A stretch of 64,000 nt of DNA, taken from positions 16,168,048 to 16,232,047 of the forward strand of contig OX387194.1 of assembly GCA_947561395.2 (NCBI GenBank). Direction: 5' to 3'. The first letter of the stretch is position 1, and the number at the start of each line of letters is the position of its first letter. This document shows, piece by piece, positions 22,139 to 34,394 of this stretch. The notes under the pieces were generated by a model. It was not told the DNA's origin and made no database searches. It saw nothing but the letters and a program-made list of their open reading frames with translations. This DNA comes from Buxus sempervirens (Eukaryota > Streptophyta > Magnoliopsida > Buxales > Buxaceae). A program made the translations under genes and the position numbers.

Positions 22139-22435
22139 CACCCCTTATCCCATTTGAGTGATCTCCAATTATCTACGTGTCATATCACCAAATCTCACTA
22201 ACTGACTGGTCGCATAGAATGATGAACCTGCTGGGTATGTTATCTTTCTCTCTCTCCAAGAAATGTAGCAGGTGTAGTTATCAGGGGAAAAAAATAAAAT
22301 GGAAATGTTGGAGCTTTTTCCTCTCTCTCTCACAAAGCTTTCTTTCATGCTTCCATTACGTATAATGGGACTATAAATATATTGAATTTTCAGTTTCTTT
22401 GAAGCCTTGTCATTGTTTATTTAGTAGTTCTATTT

Positions 22436-22635
22436 NNNNNNNNNNNNNNNNNNNNNNNNNNNNNNNNNNNNNNNNNNNNNNNNNNNNNNNNNNNNNNNNN
22501 NNNNNNNNNNNNNNNNNNNNNNNNNNNNNNNNNNNNNNNNNNNNNNNNNNNNNNNNNNNNNNNNNNNNNNNNNNNNNNNNNNNNNNNNNNNNNNNNNNNN
22601 NNNNNNNNNNNNNNNNNNNNNNNNNNNNNNNNNNN
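22436..22635. other. Assembly gap of 200 N
   Basis: Exactly 200 undetermined bases, probably a placeholder length. The apparent open frames across it are artefacts. Confidence 1.
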
Positions 22636-22695
22636 ATCCTTTTTTATTTTTCTGTCTTCAATTCTAGAAGTAATAGGATCATCTCTATTGCTGTA

Positions 22696-22985
22696 GAATA
22701 AGGCCATATCTGTTTTCGTATCCCTAAACTTGTCTCCAAGTACCTCAAGGGTCTCTCTAGCCGTAAAACGTGAAGAGAGAACTAGGGGAAAGGGGAACAG
22801 GTGGATCCCTAGAATAGAACCCCATATCTGTTTTTTTTCCTTTTTTTTCTAGAATAAAGCCTTTGATTGTGTTTGTGTAACCAAACTTATCTACGAGTAC
22901 CTCAAGAGTCTCTCTAGCCGTAAAACGTGAAGAGAGAACTAGGGGAAAAGAGAACAGGTGGATCCGTAGGGTAGACCCCCATGTG
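22696..22985. repeat. Tandem duplication of about 130-150 bp
   Basis: Both copies contain TCTCTCTAGCCGTAAAACGT, GAAGAGAGAACTAGGGGAAA and GAACAGGTGGATCC, in the same order. Copy 1 spans about 22696-22822 and copy 2 about 22850-22980, with a T-rich link between. The part of copy 1 before CTCAAG is more diverged. Confidence 0.85.
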
Positions 22986-23924
22986 CTCTAATTTGTGAGA
23001 TGTGGCTGTTTTAAATATCCTGATCATGTTTTAATGCTTTTTATGATATATCTGAATGAATTACATGAATCCATGATGTTTATAGCATGAGATCCCCTAT
23101 TTTTTCTAAAATTTGGATTTTTGCCACTTTTGCACCTACAGCACTGTTTTCGTGATTTTTGTGGTTTTAGGCTAAGATCTTGGATTTATCATGATCAATA
23201 TGATAGATCTGGATCCAGAAGCCTGAAAATAAATTCTAGGGTTTCATGAGATGTTTTTTAAATTGTTTTTTATTATTGAGAGAAGACCCTACGGTCTAAA
23301 TTCTCCCCTTTTGGTGTTTTTCATCAATGTGGGTATTTTTTGTTTTTATTTCTGGATTTAATGTGAAATTTGGGCTTTATCTATGTCCTGGACTATTCAA
23401 GTTCAATTTTGAAATATTTTATAAAAATCATATTTTTCTAGATTTCTAGAATTTAGCTTGAAGCCAGATTTTTGGATTTTTCACTTTAAATTGATTTTAT
23501 TTGATTTTATCTCAATTTTATTTTGATCATGAAACCCTAGGAATGGTATGATCATGTTTGATAGTTCTGGATCAATCAGACTATTCATATGAAAAAAACC
23601 ATATATTTTTGCTTTTTTGTGATTTTTTGTGATTTTTATAGCAAGCTTTATCCTTTATTTTAAACATGAACAATACCTGGCAACCACCTTGTGTGGATGA
23701 ATAGGGGTGCCTAACACCTTCCCCTATTCATAACTTAATCCCCTTACCCATCTCTGGTTGTTTTCTTTAGGAGGGATATTTTGCCCTAAAATTTGCCTTT
23801 TGTGCTTATTTAATATTTTGGTGTCCATTCACACCTAATTTGAATGGTGGCGACTCTTTGTTTAATATAATCCCGTGTGATGATTGAGGAAATCATTTAA
23901 ATTGATTTTTTCCCATGTCTCACA

Positions 23925-25555
23925 GACTTATGAGCGAAGCTACTAAGATCCTCAAACCTGTATATCACTGAGACAAGAGGCATAGCCATCGGCTTATTGC
24001 ACACGAAACTTACGAAGCTTGGTACGTAACACCAACATGCAGCACCTAAATCAATACATGGAGATGGCCGCTGATCCGCATATACAGGACTCACCAGCGA
24101 TGCTCGAAATGACCCTACAGACATACAAACCCCCCAATGCAAACTAACTTGCAAAGGAAGCACGAACACAAATTAGGAGTACCCAAACAAAGAAAAACCT
24201 CTTCACTCTCAACCTTAACCCTATGGATCCACATGCAGCTATGACCACTAGACACCAACAATATCAATTTATCTCAAACGAACTTGATTTAATAAAAGTG
24301 TCTAGTGGCATATAGGGTTTTCCAAATCTCATACTCTTTCCAAATATAATGTTATATAACAGTTTCTGGAGTAAAGTTTTTCTAATAATTTTCAAAAATC
24401 ATAATACTTTAAAATACATTTTCCTAAGTAAGAATTTTCAATCAAATTGTTTCAGATTTCTAAATAACCCAAAATCCCATTTTATTTTCATGTCAAACAA
24501 CCATTTGCAAAACAGACTTAAATTATTCTTCAATTTGATTTAAATACAAAAATCATTTAAAACAATTGTAAACACCCTAAATAAATTGGTTCAAATAATT
24601 AAAATCATTTTATTTTAGAACAATGTGTAAATCTGTGAAAAATTAGGATTTTATAGTGGTCGCTCAGGCGACCTAGGTGGGCGGTAGTACAATTTAAACT
24701 TTCTTTTTCAATTCAACAGGCGCTAAGGTGGGTGCCTAGGCGACCTACCAAGAAATAAAAATTAAATGGTCGCTCACCCCATCGCTCAGGCGATCTGGTT
24801 GGGCGACCTTATTGGCTAAATTCTAAAAATCACAGGCAAGGCGCTCATGCAGATCGCCCAGGCAATCGTGCCAAGCGCTCGACCAATAACGGCTAATCTG
24901 GCTTTGAAAATATGATTTTTATGCATCAAAACAAAGATCTACATATTCAAATCAGCTCTAATAACTTCTAAACATATAGATCATCCTTCTAAATCATGTA
25001 GAAACATATAAACAATACTTTTGGATTATCAAGAACAATCAAACGTAAGGAAACCAAGTTTCGACTAAAACAGGGTGTGCTACCTACCTCTGTTCGACCA
25101 AGTCCCTGTTCTTCTTCCTTAAGTGTAGATGACAAACCCTCTGCAGCAATACAGATCTTCTTCTAGGATCAAAAACCACTCACAAACACGAACGCTCCTT
25201 CTCTTTCTCTCTCTCGGTTCTTTGGTTTTCCTTCAGCTGTCAACGAATACGATTGAAACACAATTAGTATTGTCTGAAATACTTTCTTAAATACTAACCC
25301 TATTTTTAATTACACGATTCCACGTATCTCACTACCATCAATTCCTATACTCCTAACCAATCAGATTAAAAGATATCTGTACATCAATACTTACTTCACT
25401 ATCTCATGATCCAACAGCCAGATTTGCTTCAATCTCCGGATCTCCTACATCAGTGTGATCACCTATATTTATAATTACAATCCATCAGTAAAACCCTCAA
25501 TAAAATTCTGATTATTATTTAATTGAAATTTTCTGCAAATTTTCGAGGTCTTACA
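23925..25555 (-). mobile_element. Truncated LTR, same family as the LTR at 55633-59649
   Basis: On the minus strand it starts TGTAAGACCTCG and runs TGCAGAAAATTTC, GGATTGTAATTATAAATATA, GAGATTGAAGCAAATCTG and GTGTCTAGTGG..AGCTGCATGTGGATCC, matching 55633-56245 and then 58832 onward of the plus-strand copy. It keeps about 1.1 kb (roughly 24.35-25.43 kb) that the plus copy lacks, and it stops near 23925 where homology to the plus copy ends. It therefore lacks the last 700 bp or so of the LTR. The uninterrupted sequence here shows the pre-insertion state of the 56249 solo-LTR site. Confidence 0.8.
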
Positions 25556-25556
25556 A

Positions 25557-26699
25557 TTGGGGAGGAAGGATGGTGGACTTGAATAGGGAAAGAGGGCCAC
25601 GAGATAGGTTCTCTGAAGGTCATGATTTGTCAAAGGATTTAAGAAAAAAAGAGGGCTTACGTGCTACACTTATGGACTATTTCCATAGGTCTTCATCAGT
25701 TGTACATGGGGCCAACTACACCCAACATGCATGCTCTATTAAATAAGTACAGCAGCCTATTTTCTGACCCTAAAGGATTGCCACCGTAGAGAAATGAACA
25801 TCACAAAATCCCTTTGAAGCCTGACACAGGTCCAATAAATATAACACCTTACAGATACACCCATTATCAAAAGATCGAGACTGATAAGATTGTGGATGGC
25901 CTACTTAAATCCAAGGTAATTAGGACAAGCACAAGCCCTTACTCATCTCCAGTGCTCTTGGTTAAGAAGCATGACAACTCTTGGAGACTATGCATCGACT
26001 ACTGTGCTTTAAATCAAGTGACAATCAAAGACAAACTTCCAATACCAGTCATTGATGAGCTTTTGGACGAGTTGCATGGTGCATGTCTATTCACCAAGTT
26101 AAATCCTCGCTTTGGATATCATCAAATTCGGATGCACCCCAACGATGTAGAAAAGACGGCTTTTCGCACCCACCATGGGCATTACAAATTCCTTGTCATG
26201 ACGTTCGGATTGACCAATGCCCCATCTACCTTCTAATCTACGATTAACAAGGTATTTCATGAATTTTTAAGAAAGTTTGTGTTAGTATTTTTCGACGACA
26301 TTTTAATTTACAACAGAAATGAGAGAGAACACCTGGAGCATGTTGAGAGGGTATTTCAAAGGCTACATGATCATCAATTTTTTTATTAAAAAAAAAGAGA
26401 GAAGTGCCAGTTTGGGCTCAATAAAGTTAATTACTTGGGGCATGTGATCTCAACAAATGGGGTGGAAATGGACCCTAAAAAAATTGAGTCAATGGTGTCA
26501 TGGCCTACGCCCAATAATCTGAAGGGATTGAGAGGGTTTTGAGCCTCACAGGGTATTATAGACAGTTCATAAAAGGGTATGGAGAGATAGCAAGGCCTCT
26601 TACACAAATGCTCAAGAAGGATGCTTTCAAATGGAGCCCACCAGCTAAAGAATCATTTCAAAAACTCAAGGAGGCCATTAACCATGGGCCGGTTTTGGC
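25557..26699 (+). mobile_element. Chromovirus pol fragment (reverse transcriptase, start of RNase H)
   Basis: Starts with a LPP-type linker to RT at about 25730 and shows RT motifs in order: [73 protein letters not shown] (catalytic DD) and GHVISTNGVEMDPKKIESM, then [18 protein letters not shown] leading towards RNase H. The [14 protein letters not shown] wording fits Reina-like chromoviruses. It is cut at about 26700 by an LTR fragment. A fossil with several breaks. Confidence 0.85.
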
Positions 26700-27250
26700 A
26701 ACCAACATGGGGGCCCACAAATCAGTCCCGACCCGCTTGGCATGGAAATCACTTAACAATCCAACTGGAACTTCAAAATGAAATCAAGTCAAATTGAACC
26801 AAAGTCCAAAGGGCCACACTTGGCCCACCAAGGAACATGTGGGCCACACTTGGCCCAACAAGGGATACCGTGGGCCTTCCAACGGTGCCCGCCCCACCAG
26901 ACTCACTTCACTTTAAGCAAAGAAGATAAAATCAAGTAAAGGGACCCACGCCACTTTTTCGGTCCCGCCAGACTTAATCAAATTGCGTGCTGGAATAGGA
27001 ATCGGGTGAGTGAGAGACCAAAGTTGACTCAAACCAGGGAAACCTATGGGACCCGTCATTCGACGGGGTGGACTGGGGTGTCTACAGACTTCCCCAAACC
27101 GCAACCGAGAACTTACTAAGAATCTCTAAACCGCAGACCAGTCTAATAGAAAATCTAGGCACCCAGGTGTCCGCCTGCATCCCTGCAGGCGGGTGGCGAC
27201 TCCAATTTCCCATTTTTACCCAGTGCGGCCACCGAAGTCAGGCGCGCACA
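26700..27250 (+). mobile_element. 3' part of a TGTAAGCACC-family LTR
   Basis: Collinear with the last 580 bp of the LTR at 44379-47504: a GGGCCCAC block, a GGGACCCGTCAT..GACGGGGTGG block, GGTGTCTACAGACTTCCCC, GGCACCCAGGTGTCCGCCTG, GGTGGCGACTCC, and the terminus GCGCGCACA at 27242-27250. It abuts the tail of the Tat element's 5' LTR at 27251. The 5' part is missing. Confidence 0.75.
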
Positions 27251-27507
27251 GGTACGTAGGCAGCCGGACGAAATCAATATCGGGTTTAGTCACAATTAAA
27301 ACAAACCAAATCAATCTCAACCACACAAGTAATGAAGCCTTGTGAATCAAGTTAGAATCAAGGGGTTTTCTCTAATATATTAGAGTTGTAATTAAGAAGA
27401 TTATTCTGTAGCCTATACGCCCTAGTGGGTCTACCCCCCATGAAATAAAAAACCCACATAAATGGGTGAAATCATGTTTGATCAAAGTTTCAAATTTTTG
27501 GTCAACA
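27251..27507 (+). repeat. 5' LTR tail of the Tat element
   Basis: Aligns with the end of the 3' LTR: GGTACGTAGGCAGCC, AGCCTTGTGAATCAAG, TTGTAATTAAG, CATGAAATAAAAAACC and the terminal CAAATTTTTGGTCAACA. The rest of this LTR was replaced or removed upstream by the LTR fragment ending at 27250. Confidence 0.8.
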
Positions 27508-27784
27508 CGGTTTTCGGCACACCTAGTGGGACCCATTCTCCCTTTCATCTCTAAGTTTATTTTATAAGACTGAATACTTGCAATTTTGTTGTATGCTTTT
27601 CAGATATGGCACCACAAGTTATTGTCTACTACCACAAGCTTCACGTCATCGAGGGAATTGTAAAAAGATCATGGAAAGCCTACTACCTTGCCACTTTCAC
27701 CATAGGTCGTTCCCCCCTAGGGATTGAAGCTTTAACTTTTGAGATGCCTATTGCTGAGAATAAAGAGGTATCTCAGATCCCTGC
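27508..27784 (+). other. PBS region and leader/ORF start of the Tat element
   Basis: Immediately after the LTR comes GGTTTTCGGCACACCTAGTG, in the PBS position, then a leader and the start of the coding region at about 27606 (MAPQVIVYYHKLHVIEGIVK). Coding-like sequence stops at the insertion border at 27785 and resumes at 34395. Confidence 0.7.
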
Positions 27785-28825
27785 TATACGCGCGTCGGAA
27801 ACGCGGCAAGGGAAAGTTCGGAGTCGCCATCGCCTGACGGGGTGCAGGCGGACACCTGGGTGCCTAATCTTGTCTATTGGTCTGGTCTACGGCTTGAGAT
27901 TCCAAGTAGGGTCTTGGCTGTGGTCTGGGGAAAGTCCGTAGACACCCCAGACCACCCCGTCGGATGACGGGTCCCATGGGTTCCCTGGTTTGAGTCAGCT
28001 TGCTATGGTCTTCACCCGATTCCTAATTCGATATGCAACTTGGTTAAATCTAATGGGACCACCTAAGTGGTGTGGGTCCCTTTAATCGATTTTATCTTGC
28101 TTAATTTAGTACTCTGAGCCTAATTGGGTTGGCCCCATTGGAAGGCCCATGGTTTCCTTGGTGGACTTGGGTAAGCCCACATGTCCCATGTGGGCCTCTG
28201 TCTAAGCCTAAAAGGCCCTTTGGGTTTAGGTTTAATGAATTGATTTTATTTTAAGTTTTAATTTAAAGATTTAAGTGGCTTTCATGCAAAAAATGGGTCG
28301 GCATTGGTTTGCGGGCCCCTGGATGGGCCCCCATGTTGGTTGCTAAAAAATGTTTATATTTATCTTTATTTATCTTTGCAAAACTGCACTGGATATTGGG
28401 CTTGGGGCCCGTGGTCCAGTTTCGGGCTTGAAAGCCCAGTTCTTTGAAGTCTAGGGTTTGCACCCTAACTTGGTTGATTAGTGGGCTTTGGTGGGCCTGA
28501 TAGGCCCTAGCCCTTGGTCTCGGCCAAACCATGCACTTCACATCATTCCACACATCAAGGTTCAGGTGGGCCGCATTGGGTTTGGCCCGCCCAGTTCGAT
28601 TAGTTAATTTTACTTAACTTGCTTGGGTGGCATGCTTTAGGGTTTGTTGGGCTTGGTGGGCCCCGTTGGAAGGCCCACAAATGTTCCAAGTTGGACCGGC
28701 GGTCCATGTACCATGTTGGGTTTTCGGGTGACCCGGAAATCCTATTGGTTCACTTGGTTTAGTGTAAACATCATTCAAATTCAACAAGGATCAAATAATA
28801 CACAAAAATGGCATTTCTGCCATGT

Positions 28826-28925
28826 AGCCGACCTCTATGGTTGGCTACAAACAAATCTTAGTGTAGCCAACCATAAAGGTAGGCTACAAACCCACATAGG
28901 GTGATCCAACCTGAGTTGTCGAATC
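28826..28925. repeat. Downstream palindrome group in the outer solo LTR
   Basis: TGTAGCCGACC..GGTTGGCTACA (loop TCTAT), TGTAGCCAACC..GGTAGGCTACA (loop ATAAA) and GTGATCCAAC..GTCGAATCAC (loop CTGAGTT). The first two each pair 10 of 11 positions. Stems read TGTAGCC where the upstream group of the same LTR reads TGTATCC, changed on both arms. Confidence 0.85.
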
Positions 28926-30910
28926 ACCTTGAATTTGCTCTTTTGGGGGTTTTGCCACTGGGGTTGTTTCCATGGGGTTCCTAGGGGTCTTCTACAAGTC
29001 ATGTGGGCCCCTGGGAAGGCCCACCTTGGTTCAGATTTGGGGAGGAGCCTCATTTGGCTTCCTTTGGGTTTCTCCAGCAAAGGCAATGATGCAAACAAGA
29101 GGACATGAGGTATGGGCATGCATGCCGGTACAGCCGGCTGCTATTGGGACTTGGGGCTTCCTAACAAGTGGTGAAGAGGTTGGGGGGCATGCTTAAGGGC
29201 ACAAAAATGGCATAGGGATAGGGTGGGGCAGCAAGCATAGTATGGCATGCGTATTTACACACAAAGAAGGAAAACACAACATGCTGTAAAAAGTAGTGCG
29301 GGCAGCAAGCTTGGGGAGAAGGGAACATGCATCCATGCTTAAAAAAACCAGATAAAGGGAAAGAAAAACATGGCATGTGAGTTGAAATTGCCAAGGAGAA
29401 GACATGGTACTGTTGCCGCCAGCCATAAGCCCAAAACTAACCCACATGCTTACTAAGCTAACAGGAAAGTAAATGAAAAAGAATGGGTGGTATGTTGTCA
29501 TTCAACAAACAAAAAAAAACAGCAGCTACTTAGCATCAAGAAATTCCCTCACCAAAGGCTCAATAGGACAGCCTATGCTCAAATGTGCATATGGAGACAC
29601 CTTGGGATTGGTGGGTAAGCACCTCCACCTGACACTTGGGGTGGGGGTGCCTTGGAGGTTCGGATGTGGTGGCAAATCTGCTGGGAACAGCAGTAGCACC
29701 AAAGTCTACTGCTGTTCCCAGCAGCAACTTGAAGGCATCACTACAAGGGGGTGAGGGAGGCATGCTAATACATGTATCAAAGGTATACAGCCAGCGACAG
29801 CCATTGCCTAGGAAAGCCAGGAAGTGGGGGGAGGTGCTGCTGCTGTTCCCAGCAGCAGCTCATACAAGCACTAATAAGGGGCTATGGGGTGAGGGGATCT
29901 GGTTTATTATCCCCGAAACAGCAAGCTATCAAGGGCAAAAAGGGGACATGTTAATGCACATGCTAACAGAAATTAAAGGGCATGGAGGGGGCTGTTGGTG
30001 AGCTTAAGATGGGGAGGTTAAAGAGGCTGGATAAGCATGCCAATGCATGAATCATGGGTAGCATGTAAATAGGTGAAGCAACACCTAAACAAACAGTAAA
30101 AAATAATAAAATGAGAATACACGATAGTAGCTTAATGGGCAGCAAATTGACACAAAAGAGGAAAATCAGCAAGCACCATTCATCAAGAAATCTCTCACAA
30201 AAAGCTCAATGTGAAAGCTTGTGGCATACTTTTCCAGCACCCCAAAAATGCACACACATTCATGAAAATAGTAGCTAATGTACATTCTAACTTGACCAAC
30301 CATGCAAGGTCAACAAAAGTAGAAGCACTCACGAAGTCCTAGCATACTCGACACCATGGTAGGAGGACTTTGTGTACAAGCACAACAGCAACAATATGCA
30401 TATTCCAAGCAACACAAGGACAAGTTAGCATACATCAATTGTAATTTCCAGCATGGTAACATATACTTATTTTACGCACACATCCTGAAAGATAGAATCA
30501 TCTAAATAAGGGAAGAGGAGGGGAGTTTATATTGGGATACATTGGAACACATGCTAATGGGGAACAAGCTCCCTCCTTTAATGGAATAAACTACTACCCA
30601 AGATTACCAAAAAAGCATGCTGGACCTGCACTTATAGACCCTTAACAAGACTTATGAAAGCTTCCCTTACACTCCCTTAGAACCATACGACTACCCCATC
30701 TCTCTCTTGGAGATTTCCTCATGACAAGATGAAGAGCAAAGCATGAAGCTCCCATGAAAGTAACTCAAAACAGGCTAAGAGCCACGTCCACTTAAAAAAG
30801 GCATGCACAAGAGTTAATTTTTATATATGTAATGTAAAGCATAATGGGGAGCCATACCTGGGTGCCTTAAGGCCTTCTTGCTGAGGCGTGTGGTTCCCTT
30901 GGAAGCAAAG

Positions 30911-33287
30911 TGTGCGCGCCTGACTTCGATGTGTCGCACTAGGTAAAAAATGGGAATTGGAGTTGCCACCGCCTGATGGGGTGCAAGCGGACACCTGGGT
31001 GCCTAGATTTTCTATTAGATTGGTTTGTGGCTTAGAGATTCTAAGTAAGTTCTCGGTTGCAGTCTGGGGAAGTCCGTAAACACCCCAGTCCACCCCGTCA
31101 AATGACGGGTCCCATAGGTTTCCCTGGTTTGAGTCAACTTTGGTCTCTCACTCACTCGATTCCTATTCCAGCATGCAATTTGATTTAAGTCTGGCGGGAC
31201 CGCCAAAGTGGTATGGGTCCCTTTACTTGATTTTATCTTGCTTTAGCTTATAGTGAGATGAGTCTGATTGGGTGAACCCCGTTGGAGGGCCCACAGATCC
31301 CTTGGTGGGCCAAGTGTGGCCCACATATTCCTTGGTGGGCCAAGTGTGGCCTTTTGGACTTTGGTTCAATTTGACTTGATTTTATTTTGAAGTTCAAGTT
31401 GGGTTATTAAGTGATTTCCATGCAGAGTGGGCCGGATTGCTTTGCGGGCCCCTGAGTAGGCCGCACATGATAGCCAAGTGATTTATTGGATTTATCTTGC
31501 TTAAGTTTCCAAAATGGGCCAGGCCTGAGCTTGGGGCCCTTTACCTAGGCTTAGACTTGAAAGCCCAAGACTTCCTGGGTTAGGGTTTTGAAACCCTAAC
31601 CTTGCTTGGTGTTGTGGGCCTAGTGGGCCCGACAGGCCCTGCCCTTGATTTCGGCCAAACCACAATCTAATTTAAGCATGCATGGCCCACGTAGGGCTTG
31701 GGTGGGCCTCAAGTGGTTTGGCCCACTCAATCAAATTGGTTAACCTTATTTTGAGCAAAAAAGTAAGTTTCTCGGGCTGGGTGGGCCCTGTTGGAAGGCC
31801 CACTGGAAATCAGGTTAGACCGGGTGGTCTGAGTCCCATGTTGGGTTTCCGAGGTCACCCGGAAACCGTATTGGTTCATTTGGTTTGGTTTAAGAATTCC
31901 ATCCACATCTAGCAAAAATTACAAAAATCACAAGTCACAAAAATCATAGAATATAAACAAACAGTGATTGCCTACGTGAGCTGGAAACCTAATTTTTGCA
32001 CCTATGCCTGCATCTGAACTCTGTGCCTGCACCCAGACATTCGGAGAAGGGAAGGAGAAGGGGGGTTTACAAGATACATTAGATGAAGGGAACTTGAGGG
32101 AACATGCTCCCTCTTTAATGTAGACAATGCAAGCATCTTCCTCTTCCTTACTTGGTGGCCTTCCTCGGGTGGAAAAGAAAAGAAAAGGCATGGCAAGCTT
32201 TCATGGCAATGGTCTTATACCACGGAACAAGACCGTCTTATGAGATCCTTTAGAAAACATCGCATATTCGTATATGTGTAACCGAAAGTAACAAGGACCC
32301 TTACCTAGTGATTCTTAAGTTCTGGACCAGAGTGGAGACGCCTCCTCGAAGCTGGATAGCAGTTGGAGCTTCCACTTTTACCGCACTGACAGTAGCAAGC
32401 TTCCACTTGCTTAGGTTGAAATGGAGGAGAACGAAGGAAAGGTGAGGCGCTTGGGGTTTTTTGGAGGCGAGGAGTCGACGGGAGCTGGGGAGAGCAGGTT
32501 TCCAGAAACCGAAGGCCAATGAGAGAAAAGCGTTCCCAAAAAAAATTTTCAACCAGAAAGGAGCCAACAAAAAAAATGCCCAACCCCGAACAAGAATGAG
32601 GTTGCTGTATTTATAGGAGAAGAAAGGAGTATCCGCCGGGTTTGGCGCCGAGCTCGCTCCGAGTAGATGTCGCTCGACGCGAGCAACAAAATGATTAACT
32701 CATTTAATGCAGCCGCGGGTTTGTTTAAAAAATCGGAAAATTAAGATATAGTCCCTGGGATATTTTGATTTAATATTATTTTATTTAGATATTTTCAGAT
32801 TGGTCCCTGGGATCCTTTGAATGTTTGGATATTTACGGATTTGATCCCCGAGATATTTTCCTGCGCAACTTGCCACATGTGCAGTTCTCTGCCACATGTG
32901 CAGTTTGCTGGTTTTGCTGCTCGGAAATTTTGACAACTCATATTTTCTTCATCCGGGCTCCGATCTGGGCAAACTCAACTGCGTTAGAATTGTATCGGAG
33001 CCCTCTATCCAATGGCATGGGGGTAAGCACCTGGATCGGGGTTTAGCAGAAAGTCAACTTTCGGCTCCCCCTCAAGTTTGATCACCCGCAGAACCTTCAT
33101 CCGGACTCTGATTCCAACAAACTCAGTTGCGTTGGAACCGTATCAGGATTCTCTATCCAATGAGATAAAGCAAGGTGGTCAATTATCATTTGATCAAAAG
33201 TCAACTTTTTGTCCCCTCAGGGTTTTGACTTTCTATCAGGGTTTCCATTTTCAGCACTTCCAGGGGTGCAAAAATAAGGTGCTTACA
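30911..33287 (-). mobile_element. Solo LTR of the TGTAAGCACC family, nested in the one above
   Basis: Starts TGTAAGCACCTTATTTTTGC on the minus strand (33287) and ends GCGCGCACA (30911). Flanked by a perfect 5-bp target duplication CAAAG at 30906-30910 and 33288-33292, so it is a clean single insertion later reduced to a solo LTR. Length 2377 bp. Minus-strand landmarks: repeated GTTGCGTT.. U3 units, CCACATGTGCAG twice (G-box words with CpG decay), CCTATAAATACAGC promoter (32606-32617), a donor-like CTAGGTAAGGGTC near 32305, and the GGTGGCAACTCC-like tail. It carries short GC dyads (32672-32684) instead of the GTATCC palindromes. Confidence 0.93.
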
Positions 33288-33585
33288 CAAAGCACCAGCT
33301 GGAAGTCTCCTTTCTAGCAGCAACAACAGTGTACCTCCTCTTGTGGGTGAAAAAATTAAGGAGGAGCCAAAGGGGGAGAGGTTAGAACTAACTTGGGGTG
33401 GTGTCAGAGGGTGGTGGAGGCAAAGAGAACCAAGGGAGAGAGGGTTCAGGTGGGAAGAGAGTGGAAAAAGGGGGCCAATGGGAGCAAGGGTGGCTAGGAG
33501 GAAGCTGGCTCGGATGCACAAGGGAGAAAAGAAAAGTCTAAAGTCAACAAAATGGAGCCAACCCACCAAATGAGCTTGTTGGTGG

Positions 33586-33593
33586 CTTTTATA
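33586..33593 (-). promoter_or_regulatory. TATA box of the outer solo LTR
   Basis: TATAAAAG on the minus strand, 11 bp downstream of the nearest palindrome (33605-33631). Confidence 0.6.
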
Positions 33594-33604
33594 AGGAATT
33601 TTAA

Positions 33605-33813
33605 TGTATCCGACCATATAGGTCGGATACACTAAGCCCTATATGTATCCGACATAAAATGTCGGATACAAAACATAATAATTGGAAAATTAAATGCCGC
33701 CGCGAATTTGTCGGGGAATCGGCGCGAATCTCGCAGGCTGATCGCCTTGTATCCGATGAATAGTGTCGGTTATACACTGAGGTATCTGTATCCGACATTT
33801 TTGGTCGGATACA
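33605..33813. repeat. Cluster of four 25-29-bp palindromes upstream of the LTR TATA box
   Basis: 33605-33631 TGTATCCGACC/GGTCGGATACA, loop ATATA, perfect. 33644-33670 TGTATCCGACA/TGTCGGATACA, loop TAAAA, perfect. 33749-33776 imperfect. 33787-33813 TGTATCCGAC/GTCGGATACA, loop ATTTTTG, perfect. The cluster lies on the 5' side of the minus-strand TATA box. Confidence 0.95.
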
Positions 33814-33980
33814 AATCGAAAAAATTACGGATTTGCCCCTCGACTTGACCGATTCGATCGATTTGACACTTTTGGATATCTACGGATTGCCCCCTGCGAA
33901 TTTTGGTTTAGTCCCTGAGATATTTGACAATTTTTGGATATTTAAGATTTAGTCCCTGAGATATTTTGCTGCGTTGGCTG

Positions 33981-34009
33981 CCACGTGTGTAATTTCTTTA
34001 CCACGTGTG
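33981..34009. promoter_or_regulatory. Pair of G-box words in the outer solo LTR
   Basis: CCACGTGTG at 33981-33989 and 34001-34009. CACGTG is the plant G-box core; the minus-strand CACACGTGG resembles ABA-response elements. The same pair occurs in the sister LTRs at about 32872-32903 (decayed), 44908-44937 and 50302-50326. Confidence 0.6.
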
Positions 34010-34394
34010 CAGTTTCCGGTTTTGCTGCTCAGAAACTTCAACAGCTCATATCTCCTTCATCCGAACTCCGATTTGAGCAAACTCAGTTGCGTTAGACTCA
34101 TATCGGAGCCCTCTATCCAATGAAATAAGGCTAAGCACCTGGCACGGGGTTCAAAAAAGTCAACTTTCGGCTCACCCTCAAGTTTGACCAGCCCACAGAA
34201 CCTTTATCCGGACTCCGATTTCAGCAAACTCAATTGCATTGGACTCGTGTCGGGATTCTCTATCCATTGAGATAAATCAAGGTGGCCAATTTTCACTTGA
34301 TCAAAAGGTCAATTTTTGACCCCTCAAGGTTTGACTTTTTAGTTGGGTTTTGCATTTCCGGCCTTTCTGGGAGCGAAAAAATGAGGTGCTTACA

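Larger units (their letters stand above)
22139..23924 (+). other. Leader-like region with gap, duplication and LTR-tail-like end
   Basis: After the TATA box comes a possible leader with a donor-like CTGGGTATGT (about 22230), the assembly gap, a tandem duplication (22696-22985), AT-rich DNA, and then 23700-23860 with the phrases GGTGCCTAACACCTTCCCC and GGTGGCGACTC, wording common near the 3' ends of plant Ty3 LTRs. It could be one long LTR with the USE/TATA module as its promoter, but no TG..CA limits were found. Confidence 0.35.
27785..34394 (-). mobile_element. Solo LTR of the TGTAAGCACC family (outer of two)
   Basis: Read on the minus strand it begins TGTAAGCACCTCATTTTTTCG at 34394 and ends with CGCGCGTATA at 27785. 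Flanks are CCTGC (27780-27784) and CCAGC (34395-34399), a 5-bp target duplication with one difference. Without the nested LTR at 30911-33287 its own length is about 4.2 kb. Order on the minus strand: tandem U3 repeats, a pair of CCACGTGTG words (33981, 34001), four palindromes (33605-33813), TATAAAAG (33586-33593), leader, the far palindrome group (28826-28925) and the GGCGACTCC-type tail. It interrupts the 5' coding part of the Tat element. Confidence 0.85.

Noticed and set aside
22139-22435. U-snRNA or snoRNA gene downstream of the USE/TATA module
   Set aside because: No start like U1, U2, U4, U5 or U6. A GATGA-like C box and CTGA words occur but not with box spacing or a terminal stem.
22399-22707. 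Open frames crossing the N gap
   Set aside because: Artefacts of undetermined bases.
29161-30172. Several hydrophobic minus-strand open frames and Gly-rich plus-strand frames
   Set aside because: They lie in the leader/intron-like part of a solo LTR, overlap each other on both strands, and match no family.
33605-33813. CRISPR-like regularly spaced palindromes
   Set aside because: Spacing is irregular, spacers are not unique inserts, the context is a plant LTR, and equivalent clusters occur in a sister LTR.
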